Positions 35,770 through 45,544 of a stretch of 64,000 nt of DNA are shown here, in pieces. The stretch's first letter is position 1; every line of letters begins with the position of its first letter. The translations under genes were made by a program, and so were the position numbers. The notes under the pieces were generated by a model. It was not told the origin of the DNA. It did not search any database and worked only from the letters and a program-made list of their open reading frames with translations. The DNA is from Bacillus canaveralius (GTDB lineage Bacteria > Bacillota > Bacilli > Bacillales > Cytobacillaceae). The stretch is from assembly GCF_002860125.1 (NCBI RefSeq), contig NZ_PGVA01000004.1, positions 244,363-308,362 on the forward strand. The letters are read 5' to 3'.

Positions 35770-35829
35770 TTTATAATAAAAATGGAAAGATTATCTTTTC
35801 ATTCTCCTTATAAGGGAAGTGTAGACAAT

Positions 35830-36489
35830 ATGCTAAAGATTGGTGATGTAATTATTCTTGAGCCCAGTTACTCGGGTGATTCAGAAAAGTACAAGTGTAA
35901 GCTTGTCGATCGATCAGGTGAGGACTTATACATAGATTACCCAATCAATATGAATACAGGGAAAACAGTATTCCTGCTTGATGGGACACAGCTAAAGGCA
36001 AGTTTTGTGGCGGAAGAGGGCACTGTTTATTTATTTGACTGCGAAGTGAAAGGAAGGGTGAAGCAAAAGATTCCGATGCTGAAATTGCGCTATCCCGGAA
36101 AAGAGCATCTTGTAAAAATCCAGCGGCGACAATATGTCCGCATTGAAACTCTGGCAGATGTGGCGGTGCATCCTTTAAACGGAGAATTTCCGCCATTTAC
36201 GACGATTTCAGATGACATAAGTGCCGGCGGCGCGGCAATACTTTCCGGAACAGGTGTCAGCTTGCACGAGGGACAGCATATCAATACTTGGTTCGTTTTA
36301 CCGATGCAAAGCGGCGAATACCATTATCTTAATCTGAAAAGCAAGATCGTCAGAATAGCAGCAACCGGCCCTAACAGAAACAGAATTTCGCTGCAATTTA
36401 TCGATATATCCGGCCAGGAAAGGCAGATGCTGCTAAGGTTTAGTTTTGAAAGACAGCTTGCCTTGAAGAAAAAAGGTTTGCCCTTATAG
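35830..36489 (+). CDS. ypfA: PilZ-domain c-di-GMP receptor YpfA (MotI/DgrA)
   Basis: A 219-residue cytoplasmic protein with an N-terminal YcgR-like domain (about 1-90) and a C-terminal PilZ domain. The c-di-GMP-binding residues are visible: RRQYVRIE and, about 30 residues on, DDISAGGAAI. In B. subtilis this protein binds c-di-GMP and inhibits flagellar rotation. ATG 35830 follows AAGGGAAG; the longer frame from 35782 lacks a site. A dispersed repeat lies just upstream. Confidence 0.9.
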   Translation: MLKIGDVIILEPSYSGDSEKYKCKLVDRSGEDLYIDYPINMNTGKTVFLLDGTQLKASFVAEEGTVYLFDCEVKGRVKQKIPMLKLRYPGKEHLVKIQRRQYVRIETLADVAVHPLNGEFPPFTTISDDISAGGAAILSGTGVSLHEGQHINTWFVLPMQSGEYHYLNLKSKIVRIAATGPNRNRISLQFIDISGQERQMLLRFSFERQLALKKKGLPL

Positions 36490-36552
36490 AATAATTTAAA
36501 TCGAAGGCTCCGATACTAGAAGAATAGAACATCATTTTAGGGGCTAGATAGA

Positions 36553-36732
36553 ATGAAAACATTTGAAAGAATTTTGATCAAAATTATCATTGTCCAATTC
36601 TTTTTTCTGATCGGAACACAAATTTTTATCCACAGCTTTAATATACTTCCTGAAATAAAGCAGCTTGCCGAATATGAAGGGGTCAGTGAAAGTAACTTTA
36701 CGAAGTTGATTGAAACTTTTAATGGAGAGTAA
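36553..36732 (+). CDS. ypfB: Small membrane protein YpfB (DUF5359)
   Basis: A 59-residue protein, too short for many gene finders. It has one hydrophobic span (residues 7-26, ILIKIIIVQFFFLIGTQIFI) and a polar C-terminal part (LPEIKQLAEYEGVSESNF). ATG 36553 is preceded by GGGGCTAG. B. subtilis has the equivalent ypfB between ypfA and cmk. Its function is unknown. The terminator begins at its stop codon. Confidence 0.8.
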   Translation: MKTFERILIKIIIVQFFFLIGTQIFIHSFNILPEIKQLAEYEGVSESNFTKLIETFNGE

Positions 36733-36757
36733 AAAGCAGGGACTGCCCTGCTTTTTT
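36732..36757 (+). terminator. Terminator after ypfB
   Basis: AAAAGCAGG pairs with CCTGCTTTT around a short loop, followed by TT. Confidence 0.85.
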
Positions 36758-36876
36758 GTATATAAAATTTAAAAAATTCATTGGATGACGATTTAAGAGG
36801 AGCGATTGTTCATCTTATGGTAAAATAGAACCGATTAATATTTTTATACGTCCGGACACAGCTCTATTCTTTGTGG

Positions 36877-36908
36877 ATAGTGGAGATCCCGGCCGTCACT
36901 ATCATTTT
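36877..36908 (+). other. Leader hairpin upstream of cmk
   Basis: GATAGTG (36877-36883) pairs with CACTATC (36897-36903), followed by ATTTTTG, directly before the cmk ribosome-binding site. It may be a weak attenuator or a structure affecting cmk translation. Confidence 0.4.
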
Positions 36909-36935
36909 TGAATGGAACGCTTTTTAGGAGGAAAC

Positions 36936-37610
36936 ATGAACAAACAGATTCGAATTGCTATTGATGGACCTGCAGCGGCAGGAAAAAGTACGGTTGCAAA
37001 AATCGTTGCGGAAAGGCTCGCATACCTTTATATAGATACTGGTGCGATGTATCGGTCCCTTACATATAAGGCGATAATCAATGACATCGATTTACATAAT
37101 GAGAATGCTTTAGTGGACATTCTTCACAATACGGAAATCGAACTGGTTCCGGAAGCGGGCGGACAGCTGGTCTTTTTGGATGGCAAGGATGTCACAACAG
37201 AAATCAGGAAAGACGTTGTCACGAATTCAGTGTCAATTGTCGCGAAGCACCGTGCGGTCCGGGAAGAAATGGTCAAACGTCAGCAGAAGTTTGCAGTTGG
37301 TGGCAGTGTTGTCATGGATGGCCGGGATATTGGCACCCATGTCATCCCCGATGCTGAGGTTAAGGTATTTCTGCTTGCAAGCGTACAAGAAAGAGCCGAG
37401 CGGCGTCACCAGGAAAATCTCGAAAAGGGATTTCGCTCCGATTTAGAAAAATTAAAAGAGGAAATCGCGGCAAGAGATAAGCTTGATTCCGAACGGGAAG
37501 TGGCTCCGTTAAAAAAAGCGGAGGACGCTGTGGAAATTGATACAACGTCGCTCTCAATTGAAGAGGTTGTTGAGAAAATCATGGTACTGGCCAGGGAAAG
37601 GATTGGGTGA
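36936..37610 (+). CDS. cmk: Cytidylate kinase
   Basis: A 224-residue nucleoside monophosphate kinase that phosphorylates CMP and dCMP. The Walker A loop is [15 protein letters not shown] at the N-terminus; [20 protein letters not shown] and [13 protein letters not shown] are the other family motifs. ATG 36936 follows AGGAGG and gives the B. subtilis length. It overlaps the next gene region closely, forming cmk-plsC, as in other bacilli. Confidence 0.95.
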   Translation: MNKQIRIAIDGPAAAGKSTVAKIVAERLAYLYIDTGAMYRSLTYKAIINDIDLHNENALVDILHNTEIELVPEAGGQLVFLDGKDVTTEIRKDVVTNSVSIVAKHRAVREEMVKRQQKFAVGGSVVMDGRDIGTHVIPDAEVKVFLLASVQERAERRHQENLEKGFRSDLEKLKEEIAARDKLDSEREVAPLKKAEDAVEIDTTSLSIEEVVEKIMVLARERIG

Positions 37611-37612
37611 CC

Positions 37613-38194
37613 ATGAATCTATATAGCTTTGCAAAATCGCTTATTTACGTTCTGCTGAAGCCTGTTTATCGTTTTGAAGTAATTGGAAGGGAACATTTTC
37701 CGAAAGAAGGAGGGGTGTTACTTTGTGCAAATCATATCGACAATCTCGATCCTCCTGTAGTTGGCATTAATGCACCCCGCCCGGTGCATTTTATGGCGAA
37801 AGCCGAGGTTTTTTCCGTTCCGTTACTGGGAAAGATCCTTCCCCGTGTAAACGCCTTTCCGGTAAAAAGGGGAATGAGCGACAGGGAAGCGTTGCGTAAA
37901 GGCCTGGCAATCTTAAACGATGGCCATGTTTTAGGATTGTTTCCAGAGGGAACAAGAAGCAAAACAGGGGAATTGGGAAAAGGTTTGGCCGGAGCCGGTT
38001 TTTTTGCGCTTCGTTCCGAGTCAGCGATTGTCCCATGTGCGATTATCGGCCCTTATAAACCTTTCAAACGACTGAAGGTTGTATACGGCAGACCGGTCGA
38101 TTTTACAGAAATAAGAAGAAACAAGGCTTCCGCAGACGAAGCAACCGAATTGATCATGGCGGCGATTCGTAAACTAATTGAAGAGCATAAATAG
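37613..38194 (+). CDS. plsC: 1-acyl-sn-glycerol-3-phosphate acyltransferase PlsC
   Basis: A 193-residue membrane-associated enzyme converting lysophosphatidic acid to phosphatidic acid. The acyltransferase motifs are NHIDNLD (the H-x4-D catalytic pair), FPVKRGMSDR and FPEGTRSK. An N-terminal hydrophobic stretch can associate with the membrane. ATG 37613 is two bases after the cmk stop; GTG 37607 is an alternative that would overlap. Confidence 0.92.
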   Translation: MNLYSFAKSLIYVLLKPVYRFEVIGREHFPKEGGVLLCANHIDNLDPPVVGINAPRPVHFMAKAEVFSVPLLGKILPRVNAFPVKRGMSDREALRKGLAILNDGHVLGLFPEGTRSKTGELGKGLAGAGFFALRSESAIVPCAIIGPYKPFKRLKVVYGRPVDFTEIRRNKASADEATELIMAAIRKLIEEHK

Positions 38195-38289
38195 AGGTTC
38201 ATACTTGACAAAAGTACTCATTTGTAAGAAGTTAGGTAAAAGAGTTTTTTTAAAAGTTTATAAAAATCTATAAACTTTTTAAATTGGTT

Positions 38290-38440
38290 GGGCGTCTCAA
38301 TTTCCAGGCTCCGACGTACAGGATGTACCATTGCCGACGACGCCACAGGACGTAGCGCTTTAAGTCGGGGAGCGCTGTCGCGGTTGAGCGATAGGAAAAA
38401 GCGGCTTTTGACTTTTTCCGCAAGGTCGTCCGCTTTTCTA
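38290..38440. repeat. GC-rich structured intergenic block upstream of ypfD
   Basis: This stretch is far richer in G and C than the flanking AT-rich bases and holds several hairpins: GTACA-GGA-TGTAC (38316-38328), CGCCAC-AGGAC-GTAGCG (38341-38357, one mismatch), AGCGCT with AGCGCT (38354-38376) and GGAAAAAG with CTTTTTCC (38394-38419). No convincing reading frame crosses it. It accounts for most of the 341-base gap between plsC and ypfD. It looks like a repetitive palindromic element of a type common in Bacillaceae, though only one copy is in the window. Confidence 0.6.
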
Positions 38441-38535
38441 ATTCTTTAGTCATTTTTGAAAGCTCGGTATTAAATGCGGTACTACTGCATTTCGAATAAA
38501 TTTTTGAGCAGTCATTGGATTAAGGAGGAGTACAT

Positions 38536-39675
38536 ATGACAGAAGATATGAATAATGTTGAGGTTACAAACTTTGAAGTTGGCGATAAGGTAAAAGCTCA
38601 AGTAACAAAGGTTGAGGAAAAGCAGGTGCTTGTTCATGTTGAAAACAGCAAGCTTGATGGAATTATCCCGATCAGCGAATTATCAAGTCTGCATGTTGAA
38701 AAAGCTTCAGATGTAGTTGCTGAAGGAGACGAACTCGAACTTGAAGTATTAAAGGTCGAGGAAGAGGCCTTGATCCTGTCGAAACGAAAGATCGATGCCG
38801 GGCAGGCATGGGAAAACCTTGTGAAGCGATTCGAAAGCGGCGAAATATTTGAAGCCGAAGTAAAGGATGTTGTTAAGGGCGGACTTGTTGTCGACCTCGG
38901 TGTCCGGGGTTTTGTACCGGCTTCGCTTGTTGAAGCACATTTTGTAGAAGACTTTTCCGATTATAAGGGCAAGCAGCTTACATTTAAAATTGTTGAGCTC
39001 GATCGCGACAAGAATAGATTGATTCTTTCCCATCGCGCAGTAGTTGAAGCAGAAAAAGGAAAACAAAAAGAAGAGCTGCTCGAGTCTCTTCAACCCGGCC
39101 AGGTTTTGGATGGTACGGTCCAGCGCATAACCGATTTTGGAGCTTTTGTTGATATCGGGGGAATTGACGGCCTTGTCCATATTTCCCAGCTGTCACATGA
39201 ACATGTTGAAAAACCATCCGATGTTGTCGAAGAAGGACAGCAGGTAAAGGTAAAGGTACTTAGTATCGATCGTGATAATGACCGAATTTCGTTATCGATT
39301 AAAGAGACTTTGCCTGGGCCGTGGGCGGATATTGCTGAAAAAGCCCCTAAAGGAAGTACGCTTGAGGGGACTGTCAGGCGTCTTGTCTCTTACGGCGCAT
39401 TTGTCGAGGTTTTTCCGGGCGTGGAAGGACTTGTTCATATATCGCAAATTGCCCACAAGCATATTGGAACGCCTCATGAAGTATTAAAGGAAGGCGAGCG
39501 CGTCCAGGTCAAGGTCCTCGATGTCAATGAGCAGGAACAGCGCTTATCTTTGAGCATTAAAGACCTTCAGGAAAGGGATTCTTATGATGCCGGGGACTAT
39601 GAGCTTCCGGAGGAATCCAAAGGCTTTCAGCTTGGTGAAATGATTGGCGATAAATTAAAGAATTTGAAAAATTAA
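38536..39675 (+). CDS. ypfD: S1-domain RNA-binding protein YpfD (ribosomal protein S1 homologue)
   Basis: A 379-residue protein with four S1 RNA-binding domains, starting near residues 13, 100, 185 and 270; conserved repeats include [48 protein letters not shown] and [16 protein letters not shown]. It resembles ribosomal protein S1 but is shorter than the six-domain enterobacterial protein, as usual in Firmicutes, where it is not essential for translation. ATG 38536 follows AAGGAGGAG. The gene is preceded by a structured block and followed at 12 bases by fni. Confidence 0.93.
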   Translation: MTEDMNNVEVTNFEVGDKVKAQVTKVEEKQVLVHVENSKLDGIIPISELSSLHVEKASDVVAEGDELELEVLKVEEEALILSKRKIDAGQAWENLVKRFESGEIFEAEVKDVVKGGLVVDLGVRGFVPASLVEAHFVEDFSDYKGKQLTFKIVELDRDKNRLILSHRAVVEAEKGKQKEELLESLQPGQVLDGTVQRITDFGAFVDIGGIDGLVHISQLSHEHVEKPSDVVEEGQQVKVKVLSIDRDNDRISLSIKETLPGPWADIAEKAPKGSTLEGTVRRLVSYGAFVEVFPGVEGLVHISQIAHKHIGTPHEVLKEGERVQVKVLDVNEQEQRLSLSIKDLQERDSYDAGDYELPEESKGFQLGEMIGDKLKNLKN

Positions 39676-39687
39676 TGGTGATAATCT

Positions 39688-40746
39688 TTGTCGAGATCAA
39701 AACGAAAATGGGACCATGTTCAATTTGCCCTGAAAACGGGGCAGGAACGCAGCAACGGTTTTGATGATATTCAATTCGTCCATCAAAACTTGCCGAGTGC
39801 ATCTGTTAATAATATCGGTTTAAACACGCAAATTGGCGAACTTTCTTTAAGTTCGCCAATTTTTATCAATGCCATGACTGGCGGCGGTGGTGAGAAGACA
39901 TTAGAAATTAACCGGAAGTTGGCAATTGCAGCCAAAAGGTCCGGGATTGCAATTTCCATGGGTTCGCAAATGTCTGCGTTGAAGGATCAGACTGAGCGTA
40001 AGACATATGAGATCATTAGGAAGGAAAATCCGGACGGAATCGTTTTCGGCAACATTGGCAGTGAGGCAACTGTCGAGCAGGCCCAGGCTGCTGTGGAGAT
40101 GGTTGCCGCTAATGCGCTGCAAATTCACTTAAATGTTATTCAGGAGCTGACAATGCCCGAGGGAGATCGCGACTTCCGCGGTGCTTTGCGGCGAATCGAA
40201 AAAATCATTCAGCAACTGCAAGTTCCGGTCATCGTGAAAGAAGTCGGTTTTGGCATGAGCGGGGAGGCCGTTGCACAGCTTGCTTCTATCGGGGTAGCCG
40301 CAGTGGACGTGGGCGGATTTGGCGGTACTAATTTTGCAAAAATCGAAAATGAGCGCAGGGAAAGGCTGTTAAGCTTTTTTAACAGTTGGGGAGTACCGAC
40401 CGCTGTATCGATTGTCGAAGCCAAACACGCAGCCGCATCTGTTCCGATCATTGGTTCGGGAGGAATCCAGAACAGCTTGGATGTTGCAAAAGCAATTGCT
40501 CTAGGTGCCGATGCTGTTGGAATGGCCGGGTTTCTATTAAAAATTCTGTTCGAAAACGGGCTTGAAGCACTGATCGATGAGATCGCAATCATCCATCATG
40601 AGCTGACGTTGATGATGACTGCATTAGGTGCAATAAATATTAACGCATTGCAGAAAGCACCGCTGATTATTTCGGGAAACACTTTCCACTGGCTGAATGA
40701 ACGCGGCATAGACACAAAAAAATACAGCCAGAGAACGCTTATGTAA
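39688..40746 (+). CDS. fni: Isopentenyl-diphosphate delta-isomerase, type 2 (FMN-dependent)
   Basis: A 352-residue flavoenzyme interconverting isopentenyl and dimethylallyl diphosphate. Family motifs are visible: [68 protein letters not shown] and the FMN phosphate loop [20 protein letters not shown]. It supplies precursors for the heptaprenyl and undecaprenyl chains. TTG 39688 follows a GGTGAT site. Confidence 0.94.
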   Translation: MSRSKRKWDHVQFALKTGQERSNGFDDIQFVHQNLPSASVNNIGLNTQIGELSLSSPIFINAMTGGGGEKTLEINRKLAIAAKRSGIAISMGSQMSALKDQTERKTYEIIRKENPDGIVFGNIGSEATVEQAQAAVEMVAANALQIHLNVIQELTMPEGDRDFRGALRRIEKIIQQLQVPVIVKEVGFGMSGEAVAQLASIGVAAVDVGGFGGTNFAKIENERRERLLSFFNSWGVPTAVSIVEAKHAAASVPIIGSGGIQNSLDVAKAIALGADAVGMAGFLLKILFENGLEALIDEIAIIHHELTLMMTALGAININALQKAPLIISGNTFHWLNERGIDTKKYSQRTLM

Positions 40747-40747
40747 A

Positions 40748-40778
40748 GAAAGCTTTGGTTTATGCCGAAGCTTTTTTC
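40748..40778 (+). terminator. Terminator after fni
   Basis: AAAGCTTTGG pairs imperfectly with CCGAAGCTTT, followed by T residues. Confidence 0.75.
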
Positions 40779-40942
40779 TATTGAAAATCCAACCAGCCCG
40801 CTTCAGGTCTTGACCTGCTCCTTCCCTCCGCATTTTTCTTCCCCCTATATCACACACATATGATTCACACCAGAAAATTAAGTGCTGAAAGATTAAATCA
40901 CATATTCTTTACCCATACTGGAAACGATAGGGGGGTAAAGGG

Positions 40943-41551
40943 ATGGAAGGAATAATATTTTATTGGATTTCCTGGCTTATCTGGATTTTGGCAACCTTTT
41001 TTCTGAAAAAAGAAAATCGATATCGGTTCAGAATATCATTAGCAATGCTAATTGCAATCATGCTTTCGACTGCACAGTTTAGCCTGTTCGGATTTAGTTT
41101 TTACTGGGCACCTGTGGTTTTGCTCCTTTTTGTTTATTGGGAGATAGCCAAATTGAAAAAAGGACAGTTGGCCTATTATATCATCTGCGCATTGATTGTA
41201 ACGCTGGCGTATGTCAGTTTTTTGCTGTTTGAATTATTTGATCCAGTCTGGGTTCTATTCGACCGCAAGCTCATGCTTGGCTTTATCATCGTTTATTTAA
41301 TTGTTGTGCTTTACGAGGATATAAAGATGAGAATCTGTATCTTACTTTCAGGAGCTTTTCATGGCGAGGTCGTATTCGCGTTAATTATAAAAAAGCTGGC
41401 TATCAATTACAAAATCGGCGCACTGGAATTTTTAGATCTTGTCGCCCTGGCAGCAGGTGTGCTTTTGGGCTGGAACGGATTAAAATATGCGATCCTCTTA
41501 TTAGAAAAGACAGTAAGTCAGTTTGAAAGGGAGAAACAAAAAACCTCATGA
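40943..41551 (+). CDS. yphA: Membrane protein YphA
   Basis: A 202-residue protein made almost entirely of about six membrane spans (residues 3-20, 30-47, 50-68, 79-99, 112-128, 160-185). The position and length fit B. subtilis YphA; function is unknown. ATG 40943 follows GATAGGGGGGTAAAGGG. It overlaps the next gene by four bases (ATGA), so the two are co-translated. Confidence 0.8.
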   Translation: MEGIIFYWISWLIWILATFFLKKENRYRFRISLAMLIAIMLSTAQFSLFGFSFYWAPVVLLLFVYWEIAKLKKGQLAYYIICALIVTLAYVSFLLFELFDPVWVLFDRKLMLGFIIVYLIVVLYEDIKMRICILLSGAFHGEVVFALIIKKLAINYKIGALEFLDLVALAAGVLLGWNGLKYAILLLEKTVSQFEREKQKTS

Positions 41552-42420
41552 ACGAATACACACTACCGATTATATTTGGGGTTGCCGCCGGAACTTTAAG
41601 CCGTATTTACATGCTGAGAACAGATTATCGGCAATATCCAACCTATCTTCACGGAAAGATTATTCATATTGCACTTGGCTTTATAGCTGCCGGGTTGGGA
41701 GCCGTTGCCATTCCTTCCATTATGGAGGAAGAGTTTACGGCCGTTACTTTTTTAACTCTCGCAGCTTCGCAGTTCCGTGAAGTCCGCAATATGGAAAGAA
41801 ATACGTTATCTGAGCTTGACGGTTATGAATTGGTGCCCCGGGGTAAAACGTATATTGAAGGAATTGCTGTTGCATTTGAAAGCAGAAACTATCTTGTTAT
41901 TTTTACCTCACTAATCAGTACCTTTGCGTATATCGTTTTTAATATTTGGGCGGCACTGCTGACCGCTGCAGTTGGCCTGATCATCTGCCGAAAATTGATG
42001 GCCGGCGGCAAGCTCAAGGATATTGTTGACATCAACTATACTCAGCTGAGGTTTGAAGGTGCCGGCTTATATATTGATAATATTTACATCATGAATATCG
42101 GGCTTCCTGAGCGACAGAAAGAGATTTTACGGTATGGGATGGGATTTATTCTGAAGCCGAAAAACTTTAATGCAAGGTCTACGATTGCAAATTTGGGCCA
42201 GCGCCAGGCCGTCCTTCATGACGTATCGACCGCACTTGGCGTTTATCGCGATTCAGGAACTCCTGCGCTTGTCCCGCTTGCAAAAAGGGATCTGGATGAT
42301 GGAAGAGTTGGTGTGTTTGTTTTACCTCAGGAAAAGAATATTGAAAAAGCGATCCGGATCATCGGTGAGGTTCCGACTCTGGAAAATGCGATCAGAATGC
42401 CTTCGGAAAGAAAGGAATAA
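41548..42420 (+). CDS. yphB: YIEGIA-family membrane protein (YphB)
   Basis: A 290-residue protein with several N-terminal membrane spans (about 4-18, 38-58, 112-150) and a soluble C-terminal half. It contains the signature TYIEGIAVAFESRNY that names the family. The family is found in endospore formers and is thought to act in sporulation; details are not visible here. The start overlaps yphA by four bases. A small partner gene follows 20 bases downstream. Confidence 0.85.
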   Translation: MNEYTLPIIFGVAAGTLSRIYMLRTDYRQYPTYLHGKIIHIALGFIAAGLGAVAIPSIMEEEFTAVTFLTLAASQFREVRNMERNTLSELDGYELVPRGKTYIEGIAVAFESRNYLVIFTSLISTFAYIVFNIWAALLTAAVGLIICRKLMAGGKLKDIVDINYTQLRFEGAGLYIDNIYIMNIGLPERQKEILRYGMGFILKPKNFNARSTIANLGQRQAVLHDVSTALGVYRDSGTPALVPLAKRDLDDGRVGVFVLPQEKNIEKAIRIIGEVPTLENAIRMPSERKE

Positions 42421-42440
42421 CAGGAAGGACGAAACAGCTA

Positions 42441-42626
42441 ATGACGCATGAAAAAATGATTATGGCTGTGATTACGACCAATCCAAAGAAGGTTCCAAGC
42501 GGACTAGCGGTTTTTCATTGTGATTCTGGCGAAGAGTTGACAGTCATAGCAGAGAACCTTGAGGCAATTCTCGACGGAATTGCCCACAGACTTACGGATG
42601 AACTTTATGTGATCGTCAGACATTGA
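42441..42626 (+). CDS. Small capping subunit for the YIEGIA protein
   Basis: A 61-residue soluble protein (MTHEKMIMAVITTNPKKVPS; LTVIAENLEAILDGIAHRLT). It belongs to the family named in databases as a capping complex subunit for YIEGIA, and always follows that gene. ATG 42441 is preceded by AGGAAGGACG. Codon use is normal and a terminator follows. The function is known only through this association. Confidence 0.78.
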   Translation: MTHEKMIMAVITTNPKKVPSGLAVFHCDSGEELTVIAENLEAILDGIAHRLTDELYVIVRH

Positions 42627-42685
42627 TTGTTCTTCCAACTTTTATTTGCTAGGTTGTAATCACTTTGATAAAATAGTGAAGCTAG

Positions 42686-42714
42686 ACCCTTCTCTTGTCA
42701 AGAAGGGTTCTTTT
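42686..42714 (+). terminator. Terminator after the YIEGIA gene pair
   Basis: ACCCTTCT (42686-42693) pairs with AGAAGGGT (42701-42708), followed by TCTTTT. Confidence 0.85.
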
Positions 42715-42813
42715 ACTATTTATCAAATTTAAGGATTTTCTTGATTTTTAGCGAGTACACGGTTCTTAATTATAACTAATATTAGAATGCACGGATAAGA
42801 AAGGGTGGAATTG

Positions 42814-44124
42814 ATGGCGAAACCAGTCGTAGCGATCGTCGGGAGGCCAAATGTCGGAAAATCTACGATCTTTAACCGAATCGCCGGTGAAAGAATTTCA
42901 ATTGTGGAGGATATTCCCGGAGTAACCCGAGACAGGATTTACAGCTCGGGAGAATGGCTTACTCATGATTTTAGTATTATTGATACAGGTGGCATAGATA
43001 TCGGCGAGGAACCATTTTTGGAGCAGATTCGCCAGCAGGCTGAAATTGCAATTGATGAAGCCGATGTCATCATTTTTTTAACGAACGGCAGAGAAGGGGT
43101 AACAGCAGCGGACGAAGAAGTCGCGAAAATACTGTATAAATCAAAAAAACCGGTTGTTCTCGCTGTAAATAAAGTCGACAATCCGGAAATGCGCGCCCAG
43201 ATTTATGATTTTTATTCGCTTGGTTTTGGCGAGCCATTCCCGATTTCAGGTACACATGGTCTTGGTTTAGGAGATCTACTTGATGACGTTGCCAAGCATT
43301 TTCCAAAGACCGATGACCAGGAATATGATGATGATGTGATTAAATTCTCCTTGATCGGGCGTCCGAATGTTGGCAAGTCATCACTCGTCAATGCGATCCT
43401 TGGTGAGGACAGAGTAATCGTCAGCGATATTGCAGGTACGACAAGGGATGCAATTGATTCGACATACACGTATAATGGAGAAAAGTATGTCATTATCGAT
43501 ACAGCTGGAATGCGCAAAAAAGGAAAAGTATATGAAACAACAGAAAAATACAGTGTCCTTCGTGCATTAAGAGCAATTGAACGTTCAGATGTCGTTCTCG
43601 TTGTGATTGACGGGGAAGAGGGAATTATCGAACAGGACAAACACATTGCCGGCTATGCACATGAGGCGGGACGTGCTGTTGTAATCGTTGTGAATAAATG
43701 GGACGTCGTTGAAAAAGATGAAAAAACAATGAAGGTATTTGAACAAAAAATTCGCGACCACTTTTTGTTTCTCGATTATGCACCGATTGTTTTTTTATCT
43801 GCGAAAACGAAAAAACGGATCCATACATTAATTCCGATGATTAATATGGCCAGTGAAAACCATTCCTTGCGAGTGGATACGAGCGTTCTGAATGACATCA
43901 TTATGGATGCTGTGGCGATGAATCCTACTCCAACCGATAAAGGACGAAGATTAAAAATTTACTATACAACCCAGGTTTCTGTTAAGCCGCCGACATTTGT
44001 TGTGTTCGTGAATGACCCGGAATTGCTTCATTTTTCATATGAACGATTTTTGGAAAACCGGATAAGGGATGCGTTCGGTTTCGAAGGAACACCGATCAAA
44101 ATATTTGCAAGAGAGCGCAAGTAG
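42814..44124 (+). CDS. der: Ribosome assembly GTPase Der (EngA)
   Basis: A 436-residue GTPase with two tandem G domains. The first has [18 protein letters not shown] and NKVD; the second [25 protein letters not shown] and NKWD. A C-terminal KH-like domain covers about 350-436. It acts in assembly of the 50S subunit. ATG 42814 follows AAGGGTGG and gives the B. subtilis length; GTG 42805 is unlikely. Confidence 0.96.
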   Translation: MAKPVVAIVGRPNVGKSTIFNRIAGERISIVEDIPGVTRDRIYSSGEWLTHDFSIIDTGGIDIGEEPFLEQIRQQAEIAIDEADVIIFLTNGREGVTAADEEVAKILYKSKKPVVLAVNKVDNPEMRAQIYDFYSLGFGEPFPISGTHGLGLGDLLDDVAKHFPKTDDQEYDDDVIKFSLIGRPNVGKSSLVNAILGEDRVIVSDIAGTTRDAIDSTYTYNGEKYVIIDTAGMRKKGKVYETTEKYSVLRALRAIERSDVVLVVIDGEEGIIEQDKHIAGYAHEAGRAVVIVVNKWDVVEKDEKTMKVFEQKIRDHFLFLDYAPIVFLSAKTKKRIHTLIPMINMASENHSLRVDTSVLNDIIMDAVAMNPTPTDKGRRLKIYYTTQVSVKPPTFVVFVNDPELLHFSYERFLENRIRDAFGFEGTPIKIFARERK

Positions 44125-44199
44125 ATCGGGAGGAACGAGCCCGGGAGGTTAGTTTTTTTAGGTTTGCGGTTCTGTAACAGGGAAAAGATTTTTTTAACC

Positions 44200-44349
44200 G
44201 AGTAAATTTCACAATGCATTAAGCTAACCGAAAAACGAATTGAATTGTCTTAATAAACCAGGGAGCCTTAGTAAGAAACGAATAATACTGTGTTAATTCT
44301 AAATAATTGTTCGTTTTTCAATTGAAGACATGCTTTATGGAATTTACTC
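44200..44349 (+). repeat. Dispersed inverted-repeat element, copy 3 (complete, best preserved)
   Basis: A 150-bp element. Its ends GAGTAAATT (44200-44208) and AATTTACTC (44341-44349) are perfect inverted repeats, and GAAAAACGAA (44230-44239) pairs perfectly with TTCGTTTTTC (44310-44319). The centre GAAACGAATAATACT is shared with copy 2. The RNA could fold into one long interrupted hairpin. It ends 20 bases before the gpsA start and reads in the same direction. No clear der terminator is visible, so it may lie inside a der-gpsA transcript. Confidence 0.88.
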
Positions 44350-44369
44350 AACTACAAAAAAGGTTGTGA

Positions 44370-45431
44370 GTGACATTGAACCGTCCAAAGGAAAAAGTTG
44401 CTGTTATCGGTGCAGGAAGCTGGGGAACGGCGCTTTCAATGGTTTTGGCAGATAATGGTCATCGGGTACGATTGTGGGGGCATAATCAGGCCCAAATCGA
44501 TGAAATTAACGAAAAACATATGAATTCAAAGTATCTCCCCGATATTTTATTGCCTGAATCAATTGAAGGGTATCATTCCATGGCAGAGGCGATGGATCAT
44601 ATCAATACGATCATCCTCGCTGTCCCTACGAAGGCGATTCGGGAAGTCCTTGGCCGGATGAGGGAGATAAAACTTGAGCCGCTGACGATTGTCCATGTCA
44701 GCAAAGGAATTGAACCGGATACGCTGCTGCGCATTTCCGAAATGATTGAAGAAGAAATGCCCGAGGAGCTATTGAAAGACGTTGTTGTTTTATCCGGGCC
44801 AAGCCATGCAGAAGAAGTCAGTCTCCGTCACCCGACTACCGTCACCGTTTCTGCTAAAAACATGAGTGCTGCCGAGCGGGTGCAGGACCTGTTTATCAAT
44901 CAAAATTTTCGTGTCTATACGAATCCTGATCTTATTGGGGTCGAAATTGGTGGAGCGCTTAAAAACATTATTGCGTTAGCTGCGGGACTGTCAGATGGAC
45001 TTGGCTACGGGGACAATGCGAAAGCGGCTTTAATTACGCGCGGGCTCGCTGAGATCGCCAGACTCGGCACGAAAATGGGGGCCAACCCGTTGACTTTTTC
45101 GGGCTTAACCGGAATCGGCGATCTGGTTGTAACGTGTACAAGTGTTCATTCCCGTAACTGGCGGGCCGGGAACCTCCTCGGCAAAGGAAAGAATCTTGAG
45201 GAGGTTCTCGAAAATATGGGAATGGTTGTCGAAGGAGTACGGACAACAAAGGCTGCCTATCAGCTTGCTGGAAAATACCAGGTTAAAATGCCGATTTCAC
45301 AGGCTCTTTACGATATTCTGTTTAACAATATAAACCCAAAAGATGCAGTTGATGCGTTAATGGCCCGGGGCAAGACACACGAAATGGAAGATCTCGTTGA
45401 TATACTCGGTGAAAGAACGAGATGCGAATAA
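44370..45431 (+). CDS. gpsA: Glycerol-3-phosphate dehydrogenase [NAD(P)+]
   Basis: A 353-residue enzyme reducing dihydroxyacetone phosphate to sn-glycerol-3-phosphate for phospholipid synthesis. The dinucleotide-binding loop is [17 protein letters not shown]; the catalytic lysine lies in [13 protein letters not shown], followed by [16 protein letters not shown] keep GTG 44370, about six bases after AAAAAGG; TTG 44376 is an alternative. The repeat copy 3 lies directly upstream. Confidence 0.94.
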   Translation: MTLNRPKEKVAVIGAGSWGTALSMVLADNGHRVRLWGHNQAQIDEINEKHMNSKYLPDILLPESIEGYHSMAEAMDHINTIILAVPTKAIREVLGRMREIKLEPLTIVHVSKGIEPDTLLRISEMIEEEMPEELLKDVVVLSGPSHAEEVSLRHPTTVTVSAKNMSAAERVQDLFINQNFRVYTNPDLIGVEIGGALKNIIALAAGLSDGLGYGDNAKAALITRGLAEIARLGTKMGANPLTFSGLTGIGDLVVTCTSVHSRNWRAGNLLGKGKNLEEVLENMGMVVEGVRTTKAAYQLAGKYQVKMPISQALYDILFNNINPKDAVDALMARGKTHEMEDLVDILGERTRCE

Positions 45432-45476
45432 TATTAATCTGCGAAATATAGGCATTAGAGGATGCGCTTCCTGTCT

Positions 45477-45529
45477 CCCATGCATACAATGCAACGAAGC
45501 AAACTGGTAATCTGAACAGGGTGCATGGG
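45477..45529 (+). other. Inverted repeat in the gpsA-yphE gap
   Basis: CCCATGCA (45477-45484) and TGCATGGG (45522-45529) are perfect inverted repeats around 37 bases, just before a strong terminator. No reading frame fits. It could be the 3' end of the gpsA transcript or a small RNA. Confidence 0.35.
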
Positions 45530-45544
45530 TGATTTAGTCGATTT

